The notes beneath the pieces are model-generated. The model was not told where the DNA came from and ran no database searches. It worked only from the letters and a program-made list of their open reading frames with translations. Below, one piece after another: positions 15,382-23,868 of a stretch of 64,000 nucleotides of DNA. The number at the start of each line of letters is the position of its first letter. The stretch's first letter is position 1. The stretch comes from DATGPD01 sp041398565. GTDB lineage: Bacteria; Planctomycetota; UBA1135; UBA2386. The translations under genes were made by a program, and so were the position numbers. The stretch is from contig JAWKUN010000002.1 in the NCBI GenBank assembly GCA_041398565.1, forward strand, positions 992,001 to 1,056,000. Direction: 5' to 3'.

Positions 15382-15715
15382 GATGCAGTAGTGTCGTCGG
15401 TCAGGGACCGGCAGGTGGCGTCTGCCCGGGGTGCGACGGGGCGACGCGCGGACGGCAGGAACCCGGGGAGGATAGGCGGGTCTCGCGGCGGGCTCAACGC
15501 CCTAGCCCCGGCGATCTGGCAGGCGAAGCCCGCTGCGGGCAGTGTTTCCCTGCCGCGGAACCGATGCGATGGGGCTGCGCGCGCCGCGATGACGCGCCAG
15601 CGAGGACTTCAGCCCTTGGGTTGCGACCGCCGGCTGCGATGGCAAGGCATCGCCACCGGCCCGGGCGCACGACCCCAGCGACGAGTGGGCCAGGGGCTGC
15701 CGTACGTTGATCGCG
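15382..15715. other. Intergenic region, nothing recognised
   Basis: This is 334 bp between two leftward genes. It is uniformly GC-rich, with no repeat, terminator or plausible small gene. It presumably holds the promoter of the FGE-fold gene. Confidence 0.5.
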
Positions 15716-16786
15716 TCAGAAGAGCATCCCGGACGGCGCGAAGAAGCGCTTGCCCTGGGTCTCGAGGCCGTCGGCCACCATGCGCGACAGGTCCGGGTCG
15801 AAGTGATGGCCGGCCTCGGCGCGGAACAGGTCGACGATCTTCTGAACGTCCCACGCGCGCTTGTAGGACCGGGCTTCGGCGAGCGCGTCGTACACCTCGG
15901 CGAGGATGAGGATGCGGCCGGGCAGTGCCACGTCTTCGCCGGCCAAACCGCGCGGGTAGCCGCGTCCGTCCCAGCGCTCGTGGTGCTCGAACACCCAGCG
16001 CCGCACGTTCTCGCTGCCCTCGAGCGGCTCGAGGATCTCGTAGCCCATCTGTGGATGGCGCTTGATCACTTCCCGCTCGTCGGCGGTGAGTGGGCCCTCC
16101 TTGCACAGGATCGCCTCGGGGATGCCGATCTTGCCGACGTCGTGCAGCTGGCTCGCCAGCCGCAATGCCTGACGGTCGGCCTCGTCGACGCCGCAGCGGC
16201 GGGCCAGCGTCTCCGCGTACTGCACGACACGATCCGAGTGGCCCCGCGTCGTGGGGTCCTTCGCCTCGATGGCGCGCGGCAACACACCCGCGAGCACCCG
16301 GTTCTGCGCCGCCAGCTGCTCCGCGCGCTGCCGAATCTCTTGCCGCTCGAGCGTTCGCCGGCACGCCGCGACCAGCTCGTGCGGTGCCACCGGCTTGACC
16401 AGGAGCTCGGCCACGCACGACCGAATCGCGTCCTGGGCGTTGGACACGCTGGGTCGACCGGTCAGCAGGATCACCGGCACCGGTGGTCGTTGGGCCTGGG
16501 CGAGGTTCGCGATCTCGGTGCCCAGCGCGTCGTCGCCCAGGTAGAGGTCGGTGACCACCAGGTCGAAACGCTCGGTGGCAAGGGCGTTCTTGGCCTGCGC
16601 CAGGGTGCCCGTCGGCACCGAGCGGAAAGCGGCAGCGGCCAACGTGTCAGCCATGCCGGTGAGGATGTCCGCTTCGTCGTCGACGAGCAGCACGCGCGGG
16701 TGCGTCACGTCGCCGTTGCGATGCGGATTGGAGAACGCCTCGCGCTGCGCGGGGGGCGCGGCGTCGTGATCGACGGTCGAGCGCAT
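15716..16786 (-). CDS. Response regulator with HD-GYP phosphodiesterase domain
   Basis: A 356-residue two-domain protein. The receiver domain (about 30-145) has the acidic pair in LLVDDEAD, phosphoacceptor Asp80 in VVTDLYLGDD and the conserved lysine in LLVKPV. The HD-GYP domain (about 165-350) has HDVGKIGIPEAIL at 215 and HHERWDGRGYP at 268, with both metal-binding and GYP motifs intact. It should hydrolyse cyclic di-GMP when phosphorylated by an unlinked histidine kinase, acting in the cytoplasm. No kinase or GGDEF gene is adjacent. It diverges from RluA across an 87-bp spacer with alternative hairpins. Confidence 0.93.
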   Translation of the reverse strand: MRSTVDHDAAPPAQREAFSNPHRNGDVTHPRVLLVDDEADILTGMADTLAAAAFRSVPTGTLAQAKNALATERFDLVVTDLYLGDDALGTEIANLAQAQRPPVPVILLTGRPSVSNAQDAIRSCVAELLVKPVAPHELVAACRRTLERQEIRQRAEQLAAQNRVLAGVLPRAIEAKDPTTRGHSDRVVQYAETLARRCGVDEADRQALRLASQLHDVGKIGIPEAILCKEGPLTADEREVIKRHPQMGYEILEPLEGSENVRRWVFEHHERWDGRGYPRGLAGEDVALPGRILILAEVYDALAEARSYKRAWDVQKIVDLFRAEAGHHFDPDLSRMVADGLETQGKRFFAPSGMLF

Positions 16787-16830
16787 GGGACTGGCGTTTT
16801 ACGGAAACCTCCGGAGCTGTCTCAACAACT

Positions 16831-16861
16831 GGATTGCGGTTTTCCACAATCCTTGTGGAAA
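16831..16861 (+). promoter_or_regulatory. Overlapping alternative hairpins upstream of the second RluA gene
   Basis: TTTCCACAA pairs with TTGTGGAAA (9 bp, 3-nt loop, 16841-16861). GGATTG (16831-16836) can instead pair with CAATCC (16847-16852), so the two structures exclude each other. The right arm ends 12 nt before the ATG at 16874, in the ribosome-binding region. Confidence 0.5.
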
Positions 16862-16873
16862 GATGGGGGCCGG

Positions 16874-17848
16874 ATGACCCCTCCGGACTGGATTCGCGTG
16901 CCGGTGACCACCGAGCAGGAAGGCTGGCGACTCGACGTCTTCCTGGCGCGCCAAGAGGCCGTCGGCTCGCGGCGCGTGGCGAAGGCCATGATCGAGGGTG
17001 CGCTCGTCGAGCTTCCAGGACTGGCTCGCCCAGCCCGTGCCGGCACGTCGCTGTCCGCCGGACAGGTGGTGCACTATCGCTTGCCGCCCCCGGAGCCCGA
17101 GCCCGTGCCCGAGACGGAGGTCGAGCCCCTGCGCATCCTGCACGAGGACGCCTACGTCATGGTGATCGACAAGCGCCCTGGCCTGGCCGCGCATCCTCCC
17201 GAGGGGGCGCGGAAGGATCGCGTGCCCACGGTTGCTGGGTTGGCGCAGAAGCACTGTGGCGGCGCTCTCCCCACCCTGGCCGGCCAGGACCGGCCAGGCA
17301 TCGTGCATCGCCTGGACAAGGACACGTCCGGTGTGATGGTGTTGGCGAAGACCGCCGAGGCGTTCCACTTCCTGCAGAGCCAGTTCAAGGCGCGGACCGT
17401 CCGGAAGGAGTACCGGTGCCTCTCGTACGGCGAGGCGCGCTTCGACTCGGATTGGGTCGAGGGCGCGATCGCCGACCACCCGAGCCGACCCGACCGGATG
17501 GCGATCGTGCGCGAAGGTGGCCGTGAGGCGACCACCTACTACGAGGTGGTGGAGCGCTTCCGTGGCTTCACCCACTTCCGCTGTCTGCCCAAGACCGGCC
17601 GCACCCACCAGATCCGCGTGCACATGGAGAGCGCCGGCTACTCACTGGTGGGCGACAAGGTCTACCGCGCCCGGAACCAGCAGCATGCGTCGCTGCCTTC
17701 GGAGTGTCCGCCCGCCGAACGCCAGCTCCTGCACGCGCATCGGTTGGTGATCGAGCACCCGTGGAGCCGCGAGACTCTCGAGTTCGCCGCGCCGATCCCG
17801 TCCGACATGGAGCGCGTGTTGGCCTGGATGCGCGCGCACCGGAGCTGA
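16874..17848 (+). CDS. RluA-family pseudouridine synthase
   Basis: A 324-residue RluA/RluD-type enzyme for rRNA or tRNA pseudouridylation. The N-terminal part (about 13-70) is S4-like, with WRLDVFLARQEAVGSRRVAKAMI and a LSAGQVV strand. The catalytic HRLDKDTSGVMVLAKT motif puts the nucleophile at Asp148, and KTGRTHQIRVHMES is present. The domain order and length fit RluD-like enzymes. ATG 16874 is chosen because the S4 domain starts right after it; the frame extending upstream runs antisense through the HD-GYP gene and is not coding. It converges on the 520-residue gene at 17924. Confidence 0.93.
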   Translation: MTPPDWIRVPVTTEQEGWRLDVFLARQEAVGSRRVAKAMIEGALVELPGLARPARAGTSLSAGQVVHYRLPPPEPEPVPETEVEPLRILHEDAYVMVIDKRPGLAAHPPEGARKDRVPTVAGLAQKHCGGALPTLAGQDRPGIVHRLDKDTSGVMVLAKTAEAFHFLQSQFKARTVRKEYRCLSYGEARFDSDWVEGAIADHPSRPDRMAIVREGGREATTYYEVVERFRGFTHFRCLPKTGRTHQIRVHMESAGYSLVGDKVYRARNQQHASLPSECPPAERQLLHAHRLVIEHPWSRETLEFAAPIPSDMERVLAWMRAHRS

Positions 17849-17861
17849 GCCTGGAGGGCTC

Positions 17862-17881
17862 GCGGTCGCACGGGCGACCGC
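17862..17881. terminator. Hairpin between convergent genes
   Basis: GCGGTCGC pairs with GCGACCGC around an ACGG loop (8 bp), 14 nt after the RluA stop. There is no T-tract, so it may simply block read-through or protect the 3' end. Confidence 0.4.
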
Positions 17882-17923
17882 CGGCAACGCCTCGCAAGGA
17901 AGCCGGGGCTGGTTCCGTAGGAG

Positions 17924-19486
17924 CTACGGTCTGGCGCGCGCCTGTTGCTCCAACCCGGGCGGCAACGCTTCGCCGCGCTCGATGCCGAGGAGGGAGCGGA
18001 TCAACCGCCTCAGCTTGTCGGAGGCGCGCCCCGCGATCGCGGCGGCCTCGGTACATGCCGAACAGAGCACGCCGCCGAGTCTCTCGGAACTCCGGGCGCG
18101 GGACTCGGCGTCGGTCGCCAGCGCGAGCCCGGCCGCGCGCACTGGCTCGAGCACACGCTCCCGCAGGTCGCGCACCAGCGCCTCGGCCTCCGGGTCCAGC
18201 GGCGCGCCGTTCTGGAAGGGTTCGCTGCGTAGGATCTCTTCGCCTTGCGAGCTGAAGGCCTGCACGTCGTCGATGACGCAGGGCTGCCGCGCGTAGTCGA
18301 GGCCGTCGAGCACGAAAGCCATCGCACCGACGTGCACGCGGCGCACGATCCGTTCGGCGCGCGCTCCATCGTGTAGTTGGTGCCGGACCTCTTCGATCTG
18401 CTCTGGTCCGACCGAGGCCCTCTCGAGGGCGCGCGCTGCAATGCGTCGGACGAACCCCTCGTACGGCCGCTCGCGAAGCCGTGAGTCCGGCAACGGTGGT
18501 TCCTTGCCGCTGCGGAAGAACTGGACGTCCGACGACCAGAGCTCGCGGAAGTAGATGCGGTACGCCGCGGCAGCGCGCGCGGGGACCTGATCGAACACCG
18601 CCTTGACGGTGTCGTAGTACTCGTCGAGCAGCGTGACGAACTGGTCGGAACCGATCCGAGAACCCTCTTCGACACATCGATCGACGAGTTCGTCGAACGC
18701 GTCGGCGACGTACGGTTCGTGGGTGTCGACGATGCGTGCCACCGCACGCGCCCGCCGCATGAGGATCGTGGGTGCGTGCTGGGGAAAGACCGCGTCGAGG
18801 CCACTGCGCACCTCCGGCTTGACGCGGAACAACAGCGGCGTCCAGGTCTTGCGGTGACGTTGTCCGCGGCCGAGCTTTGGCCAATCCCGCGCCTTCACCG
18901 CGGCATGCCACACGCGCTCACGGACGTCGCCGACCGACTCGGCCAAGCGCACATCCAGGCCAGGCTCGCGTGCCACTCGCCGCGCGGCGTGCTCGACGAG
19001 ACGCTGTACTCGGCCGAGCCAGGAGCGGGGTCGCGGCGCGTCGTCGGGCAAGGCGAGGTGGTGCGGGCCGATGGCCCGCACGGACTGGTGCACTTCACGA
19101 TGGCGCAAGAGGCACCGCACCCATGCCTCGCACACCGCCTCATGATCTTCGGCCGTGGCGGCCCAGACATCGACGAGTTCGACCAGGGAGGCATCCACGA
19201 CCCTGTTGGCGACATCGACATCACGAGTCAGGTACCACGCGACACGCAACACGGAGCAGGTCGTGTCACCGGTGATCGGCGGCAATGCTGCCATGGCGCG
19301 CACCGCCGGACTGCGAACGGGTTCGAGCCTCCGAGGTCCGGTTCGTTGTCGGCACAGGCTCTCCGCGATCGGCATGAGCTTCGCGAGGGATGCGCGACGG
19401 AGAGCTTCGACCTCGTGTGGTGAGGGCTCGTCGGGGCGCACGACTCGAGATCCGGGGTTCGAGGCCTCAGGCTTGGCAGGTGTCAT
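17924..19486 (-). CDS. Hypothetical protein coupled to a sigma factor
   Basis: A 520-residue soluble protein with no domain I recognise. It is rich in Arg, Ala and Glu, appears mostly helical and has no signal or membrane segment. One CSAC motif lies about 45 residues from the C-terminus in LGGVLCSACTEAAAIAG. Its ATG (19486) lies 20 nt inside the preceding sigma-factor gene, so the two are translationally coupled. That position is where anti-sigma factors or sigma-dependent regulators are normally found, but its length and lack of a membrane anchor differ from common anti-sigma proteins. It could be a very large cytoplasmic regulator or an unrelated effector. Confidence 0.7.
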   Translation of the reverse strand: MTPAKPEASNPGSRVVRPDEPSPHEVEALRRASLAKLMPIAESLCRQRTGPRRLEPVRSPAVRAMAALPPITGDTTCSVLRVAWYLTRDVDVANRVVDASLVELVDVWAATAEDHEAVCEAWVRCLLRHREVHQSVRAIGPHHLALPDDAPRPRSWLGRVQRLVEHAARRVAREPGLDVRLAESVGDVRERVWHAAVKARDWPKLGRGQRHRKTWTPLLFRVKPEVRSGLDAVFPQHAPTILMRRARAVARIVDTHEPYVADAFDELVDRCVEEGSRIGSDQFVTLLDEYYDTVKAVFDQVPARAAAAYRIYFRELWSSDVQFFRSGKEPPLPDSRLRERPYEGFVRRIAARALERASVGPEQIEEVRHQLHDGARAERIVRRVHVGAMAFVLDGLDYARQPCVIDDVQAFSSQGEEILRSEPFQNGAPLDPEAEALVRDLRERVLEPVRAAGLALATDAESRARSSERLGGVLCSACTEAAAIAGRASDKLRRLIRSLLGIERGEALPPGLEQQARARP

Positions 19487-20009
19487 CGTTGTCTCCGAGA
19501 AGGTCCCCGAGTCGCTCCTTCGCCCTGCGCCAGTGGCGGTGCGCCTTGGAAGAGGAGAATCCGAGCGCATCCGCGATCTCCGCCATCGAATAGTCTTCGA
19601 GCCAGAGTCGGGTGATCGCGCGTTGGGCCGGGGTCAGGCGCTCGAGCGCGGCCTCCAAGTCGCCGTTGTCGGCCGCTTCGATCCGGGCCGGGTGGGCGCT
19701 CAACTCGTCTTGTCCCATCATCTTGCGGCCGCTTCGTCGACTGGGGAGGCACAGGCGGCTGACGACGACCAAGAACCACTTCTTCAACTGAGCGTCGGCT
19801 GCGAAGTCCAAACTCCGCGCCCGGACGAGGTAGCGAAGGAACGCTTCCCCTACTACGTCGTTGGCATGACCGCGGCTGTCATGCCGAGCAGCGTGGCGGA
19901 GCAACGGGTCGAAGAGTGCCGAGTGCAGGTCCTCGAAGCCGGCGGGGTCTCCAGCCAGGAACCGCAGATGGCAGTCCACGAGAGAGGGTGCCGAACGTGG
20001 ATTCTGCAT
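19467..20009 (-). CDS. RNA polymerase sigma factor, ECF-like
   Basis: A 180-residue sigma-70-family protein. The N-terminal half (FLAGDPAGFEDLHSALFDPLLRHAA and ANDVVGEAFLRYLVRA) is a sigma-2-like region. The C-terminal LERLTPAQRAITRLWLEDY and SMAEIADALGFSSSKAHRHW are a sigma-4 helix-turn-helix. It should direct RNA polymerase to a small regulon. Its last 20 nt overlap the following 520-residue gene. Promoter specificity cannot be read from the window. Confidence 0.82.
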   Translation of the reverse strand: MQNPRSAPSLVDCHLRFLAGDPAGFEDLHSALFDPLLRHAARHDSRGHANDVVGEAFLRYLVRARSLDFAADAQLKKWFLVVVSRLCLPSRRSGRKMMGQDELSAHPARIEAADNGDLEAALERLTPAQRAITRLWLEDYSMAEIADALGFSSSKAHRHWRRAKERLGDLLGDNDDTCQA

Positions 20010-20100
20010 GAGCGAGAGGTGCCACGATCTAGAAGCACCTTCCCACCGAGTTGCTGGCAGCAGACTCCGAAAAAATGTGGTGGCCCTCGACGGAGGTCGA

Positions 20101-20155
20101 CGGCCATCGCGCCAAACCTCAGCGGGTGGAGGCGGACTCCACCGCTGAACGCTGG
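20101..20155. repeat. Dispersed palindromic repeat, copy B
   Basis: CGGCCATCGCGCC is followed by a left arm CCTCAGCGGGTGGAG and a right arm CTCCACCGCTGAACGCTGG. The right arm is identical to the core of copy A; the left arm is degenerate. It lies in the 216-bp gap upstream of the sigma-factor gene. Confidence 0.7.
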
Positions 20156-20225
20156 ATGAAGTTGTCGCCGCGACCTTCGCGAAGGGACGTCAGGCGCGTC
20201 GGCGTGCCAGTGAGGCGTCGACGCG

Positions 20226-20699
20226 TCACGCGTCGAAGTCGGCGGCGGAGATCGGGTCCGCGAACTCCTGGCCCCACAGCCGCTCGACCGCGGCCAACAG
20301 GTCCTGGCCGCGCTGGGCGAGGTGCCGCGCGCGCCTACCAGCGTGCCGGATTTGGCCGGCAGCCTCGATCTCTACACGCCGCTGGGCCGCAAGGTGGAGG
20401 GGCAGCAGCAAGTCTTGCGTGAACTCCTCGAGCGCAGCGACCACGTCGTTGGCGAGCTTCACGAAGTCGGGATGCACCGCCGCCGGTGTCGACAGGACGG
20501 CCTCCAAGGCGTCGGACAGTGCGTGGCACGACTGGAAGACTTCTGACGCGTCGTCGCGGTGGTCGGCCGCGGCTTGAACGAAGGAGTCGCCGAGCTCCGC
20601 CTCCAACGCGGCGGCCAGGACACGCATGCCATGCTTCAGCTGGTTTGCCAGACGGCCGACCAAGACCAGCACGACCCGGTGCAGGTGCTCGGGCCGCAC
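20226..20699 (-). CDS. Hypothetical protein, second gene of a two-gene unit
   Basis: A 157-residue soluble, mostly helical protein that I do not recognise. It has a histidine-rich N-terminus (MRPEHLHRVVLVLVGRLANQ) and long amphipathic stretches such as VKLANDVVAALEEFTQDLLL. The GTG start shares one base with the TAG stop of the preceding gene, so the pair is translationally coupled. The size and helix content would suit a helical-bundle or four-helix sensor protein, but this is speculation. Confidence 0.6.
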   Translation of the reverse strand: MRPEHLHRVVLVLVGRLANQLKHGMRVLAAALEAELGDSFVQAAADHRDDASEVFQSCHALSDALEAVLSTPAAVHPDFVKLANDVVAALEEFTQDLLLPLHLAAQRRVEIEAAGQIRHAGRRARHLAQRGQDLLAAVERLWGQEFADPISAADFDA

Positions 20700-21094
20700 T
20701 AGCTAGCTCGCTTCTTGCGCTCCTCGATGGCTCGGTGCACCGCATCCAAGCCGCGTTCGTGCAGGATCGCGAGCAGCTCGGCACGGAAGGCGATGCTGCT
20801 GGCGTACTCCGACACGAGGTCGCATCGATCCTGGGGCAAGGTCCCCTGGAGCGCGAACTCGCGAAGCAAGCCTGCGCACTCGTGCAGGCGGTCGGCGAAC
20901 TGCTGGCGAAGCTCCACCGTGCAGTGGCGACGCTTCGAGAGGTAGAGGCCGACGTAGGCTTGCCAGCCGGATCGGCTCACGCGGCAGCAGGACGCGGCCA
21001 GCTCGTAGGACGGGTCGTCACGCCAAGCCACGACAGCTGCTTCGAGGTCTGCAAGGTGATCGAAGAAACGCGGCTTCACGACAGCGAACGTCAT
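20699..21094 (-). CDS. Hypothetical protein, first gene of a two-gene unit
   Basis: A 131-residue soluble helical protein with no recognised family. It contains a CCRVSRSGWQAYVGLYLSKR segment and a basic C-terminus (AIEERKKRAS). ATG 21094 is preceded by GGAGGAG at 6 nt, one of the strongest Shine-Dalgarno sites in the window. An upstream in-frame ATG (21142) would add 16 residues but lacks such a site. It is coupled to the 157-residue gene downstream. Confidence 0.6.
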   Translation of the reverse strand: MTFAVVKPRFFDHLADLEAAVVAWRDDPSYELAASCCRVSRSGWQAYVGLYLSKRRHCTVELRQQFADRLHECAGLLREFALQGTLPQDRCDLVSEYASSIAFRAELLAILHERGLDAVHRAIEERKKRAS

Positions 21095-21704
21095 CGGCTC
21101 CTCCAGCGCATCCACGCGGTCAGACTGCCGTCTGGCCGACACATTTCAAGCGTGGGAAGCCCTCGCCAGATACGATTGTGGGGAAGTCAGGTCGCCTCCC
21201 TAGGGTCGCCCTGCGTGTAGTCTACGACACGCCCGTCGTTTCGCGGCCTGTGCCCGCGCACGGGTGCGCGGGTCGCCGGAACTCGCCGCCTCGGGAGCAC
21301 CACGCGATCGCCGGTCGGGCCCGAACTCTGGGTCAAACAGCGGATAGGGGCTTGTCGCGGCCGAGCCCGGGCGTGCTCGTCGCCAGGCCGCGGCTCGGGC
21401 CGAACTCGGGCGCCTGGACGCGCTGGCGCGTCCAGGCCGTCTCCTCGGGTTCTTGTCGCGGTCTCCGCTGGCGTCCTGATGCGCGTGCCCGAGCCGTCGA
21501 CTCGGCCACCGGGCCATCGTCGCCGCACCAGGTACGGGCGGTGCCCTGCTCGCCGGCCACGGTTCGAGGTGCGATCGGGCCGACGGACCTCGGCGCCGAA
21601 ACGGCACGCCTCGCCATCGTCGTCCGGCGGACCCGGGCCCGCCGATCGATTGCCGCACGTCTCTCTCGCCCTCGTCACGCCGCTCGTGCTACCGTCGCAG
21701 CCGC
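21095..21704. other. 610-bp divergent intergenic region with strong hairpins
   Basis: This separates the leftward hypothetical pair from the rightward aldolase. Frames here look random, with no conserved protein motif. A perfect 11-bp hairpin (GCCTGGACGCG / CGCGTCCAGGC, 4-nt loop) sits at 21412-21437. The region is long for this genome, so a structured RNA or extended leader is possible, but I recognise no known RNA family. Confidence 0.5.
21690..21695 (+). promoter_or_regulatory. Putative -10 element of the aldolase/dehydrogenase gene
   Basis: TACCGT ends 9 nt before the ATG at 21705, and no Shine-Dalgarno sequence lies between, which suggests a very short leader. Confidence 0.4.
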
Positions 21705-23822
21705 ATGCGTTCTCTCTGGCAAGATGCCGAAGCCCGGCAGTTCGTCGACCGGTACGCGCCGCAGCACGGTGAGGATCTGGCCCTGCGCGTCTACACCTCG
21801 CGCCTGATCGGGCGCGACGACACCCTGGTGTTGCATGGCGGTGGCAACACCTCGGTGAAGACCAAGGTGAAGGACATCCTGGGCGACGACCTCGACGTGC
21901 TGTGCGTCAAGGGCAGCGGCTGGGACCTTGTGTCGATCGAGCCGCAGGGACTGCCGGCGGTGGAGCTGGCGCCGCTCTTGCGGCTGCGCCGAGTCGCACG
22001 CATGACCGACGAGGAGATGGTGGCGCAGGTGCGCCGGCGGCTGCTCGACCCCGGCGCGCCCAACCCGTCTGTGGAGACCTTCCTGCACGCCTTCGTGCCG
22101 CGGAAGTTCGTCGACCACACGCACGCCGACGCGATCATGGTGCTCACCAACCAACCCGACGGCGAGCAGATGGTGCGCGACGCTCTCGGTGAGCGAGTGC
22201 TGAGCCTGCCGTGGATCTTCCCCGGCTTCCCGCTGGCGCACGCCGTGGCCGACGCGTTCGAGCGCGCGCCCGACTGCGAGGGCATCGTGCTGCAGAAGCA
22301 CGGCATCTTCACCTTCGGTGACAACGCGCGGGACAGCTACGAACGCATGATCGAGCTCGTCGACCGCGCCGAACGCTTCGTCGCCAGCCGCGGTCGCGGC
22401 CGCCGGACGATGCTGATGCCGACGAGCACTCTGCTGTCGGACGACGAGGCGCGTGCCCTGGTGGCGGACGTGGCGCCGGTGGTGCGAGGTGCGGTGGCGT
22501 TGGCCAGCTCGCCGCCGCACGGTCCGAAGAAGGTGCACACGCGTTTCGTCATGTGCTGGCGGGGCGACGACGACCTGCGCGCGTTCGCCGCGCATCCGGA
22601 GGCCGCGCGGCTGGTGGGGCTCGGGCCGCTGACACCCGACCACGTCATCCGCACCAAGGGGCGCTACCTGTGGCTGTCGCTCGACGACGCACGCTCGCCG
22701 GCCAAGGTGGCGCAGGCGGTGCTCGACTACGAGGCCCAGTACCACCGCTACTTCGCGGAGCACCGGCACCGGGTGTCGGCGAAGACGCCGATGGCCGATC
22801 CCATGCCGCGCGTGGTGATCGTCGAAGGGTTGGGGATCCTCGCGTTCGGGGTCAACGCCAAGGCGGCCGGGGTGGCCGCCGACATCGCCGAGCACACTCT
22901 GCGCGCCAAGGCGCAGGCCGAGAGCATCGGCAGCTACACCGAACTCGACCCGGGCGAGGTGTTCGCGATGGAGTACTGGTCGCTGGAAGTTGCCAAGCTC
23001 GGCAAGGCCAAGGCTCCGGTCCTCGGTGGACAGGTGGCCTTCGTCACCGGCGCCGCAGGCGCCATCGGCTTCGGCATCGCGAGAGCGCTGCTGGAGGCCG
23101 GCGCGGAGGTGATGGTGAGCGACTTCAACGAGGACTCGCTGGCACGAATCCACAACAAGCTCCTCGACAGGTTCGGGTCGCGCGTGGCGGCGGTGCCGAT
23201 GGACGTCACCGACGACGGTCAGGTCGCGGCCGCGTTCGCCGATTGCTGCCGGCGGTTCGGTGGCGTCGACATCGTGGTCCCGAACGCCGGCGTCGCCTAC
23301 GTCAGCAAGATCGCCGACATGGATCTGGACGAGTTCAGGCGCGTCGTCGATGTGAATCTGATCGGTGCCATGAACGTGGTGCGGACCGCCGCGCAGGTGT
23401 TGGCCAAACAAGGAACCGGCGGCGCCATCGTCGTGCAGGGCAGCAAGAACGTCTTCGATCCGGGGGCGGGCTTCGGCGCCTACTCGGCGAGCAAGGCGGG
23501 CGCGCACCAGATCGGCAAGATCGCGGCCTTGGAGCTGGCCGAGATCGGTGTGACGGTGAACATGATCAACGCCGATGCGGTGTTCGGCGACGACGACGTG
23601 CCGAGCGGCCTGTGGCAGGAGGTGGGTCCGGACCGCATGCGGGCGCGCGGCTTGGACGCGGCCGGGCTGCGCGAGTACTACCGCAACCGGAGCCTGCTCA
23701 AGCGCGAGGTGACTCCCGAGCACGTCGGCGCGGCGGTCGTGTTCTTCGCATCGGGCGCGACGCCGACGACCGGGGCGACGCTGCCGGTCGACGCCGGCGT
23801 CCCCGGTGCGTTCCCGCGATAG
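21705..23822 (+). CDS. Bifunctional class II aldolase / short-chain dehydrogenase
   Basis: A 705-residue fusion. The N-terminal class II aldolase/adducin domain (about 20-400) has the phosphate-binding LHGGGNTSVK loop at 43, zinc ligands in VDHTHADAI near 135 and LQKHGIFTFG. The C-terminal Rossmann dehydrogenase (about 440-700) has VTGAAGAIGFGIA, VPNAGVAY and the catalytic YSASKAG (Tyr593). This is the architecture of bifunctional rhamnulose-1-phosphate aldolase / lactaldehyde dehydrogenase and related sugar catabolic enzymes. It would cleave a ketose 1-phosphate and oxidise or reduce the aldehyde product. The sugar is uncertain, since no kinase or isomerase lies beside it. Confidence 0.9.
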   Translation: MRSLWQDAEARQFVDRYAPQHGEDLALRVYTSRLIGRDDTLVLHGGGNTSVKTKVKDILGDDLDVLCVKGSGWDLVSIEPQGLPAVELAPLLRLRRVARMTDEEMVAQVRRRLLDPGAPNPSVETFLHAFVPRKFVDHTHADAIMVLTNQPDGEQMVRDALGERVLSLPWIFPGFPLAHAVADAFERAPDCEGIVLQKHGIFTFGDNARDSYERMIELVDRAERFVASRGRGRRTMLMPTSTLLSDDEARALVADVAPVVRGAVALASSPPHGPKKVHTRFVMCWRGDDDLRAFAAHPEAARLVGLGPLTPDHVIRTKGRYLWLSLDDARSPAKVAQAVLDYEAQYHRYFAEHRHRVSAKTPMADPMPRVVIVEGLGILAFGVNAKAAGVAADIAEHTLRAKAQAESIGSYTELDPGEVFAMEYWSLEVAKLGKAKAPVLGGQVAFVTGAAGAIGFGIARALLEAGAEVMVSDFNEDSLARIHNKLLDRFGSRVAAVPMDVTDDGQVAAAFADCCRRFGGVDIVVPNAGVAYVSKIADMDLDEFRRVVDVNLIGAMNVVRTAAQVLAKQGTGGAIVVQGSKNVFDPGAGFGAYSASKAGAHQIGKIAALELAEIGVTVNMINADAVFGDDDVPSGLWQEVGPDRMRARGLDAAGLREYYRNRSLLKREVTPEHVGAAVVFFASGATPTTGATLPVDAGVPGAFPR

Positions 23823-23868
23823 GAGTGCGTGCCATGGGACGCGCCGCGGCCGAGCCGTGAACGATCGG

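Noticed and set aside
19300..19345. GGTTCGAGCC resembling a tRNA T-loop
   Set aside because: There is no acceptor stem, anticodon arm or CCA end around it, and it lies inside the 520-residue gene.
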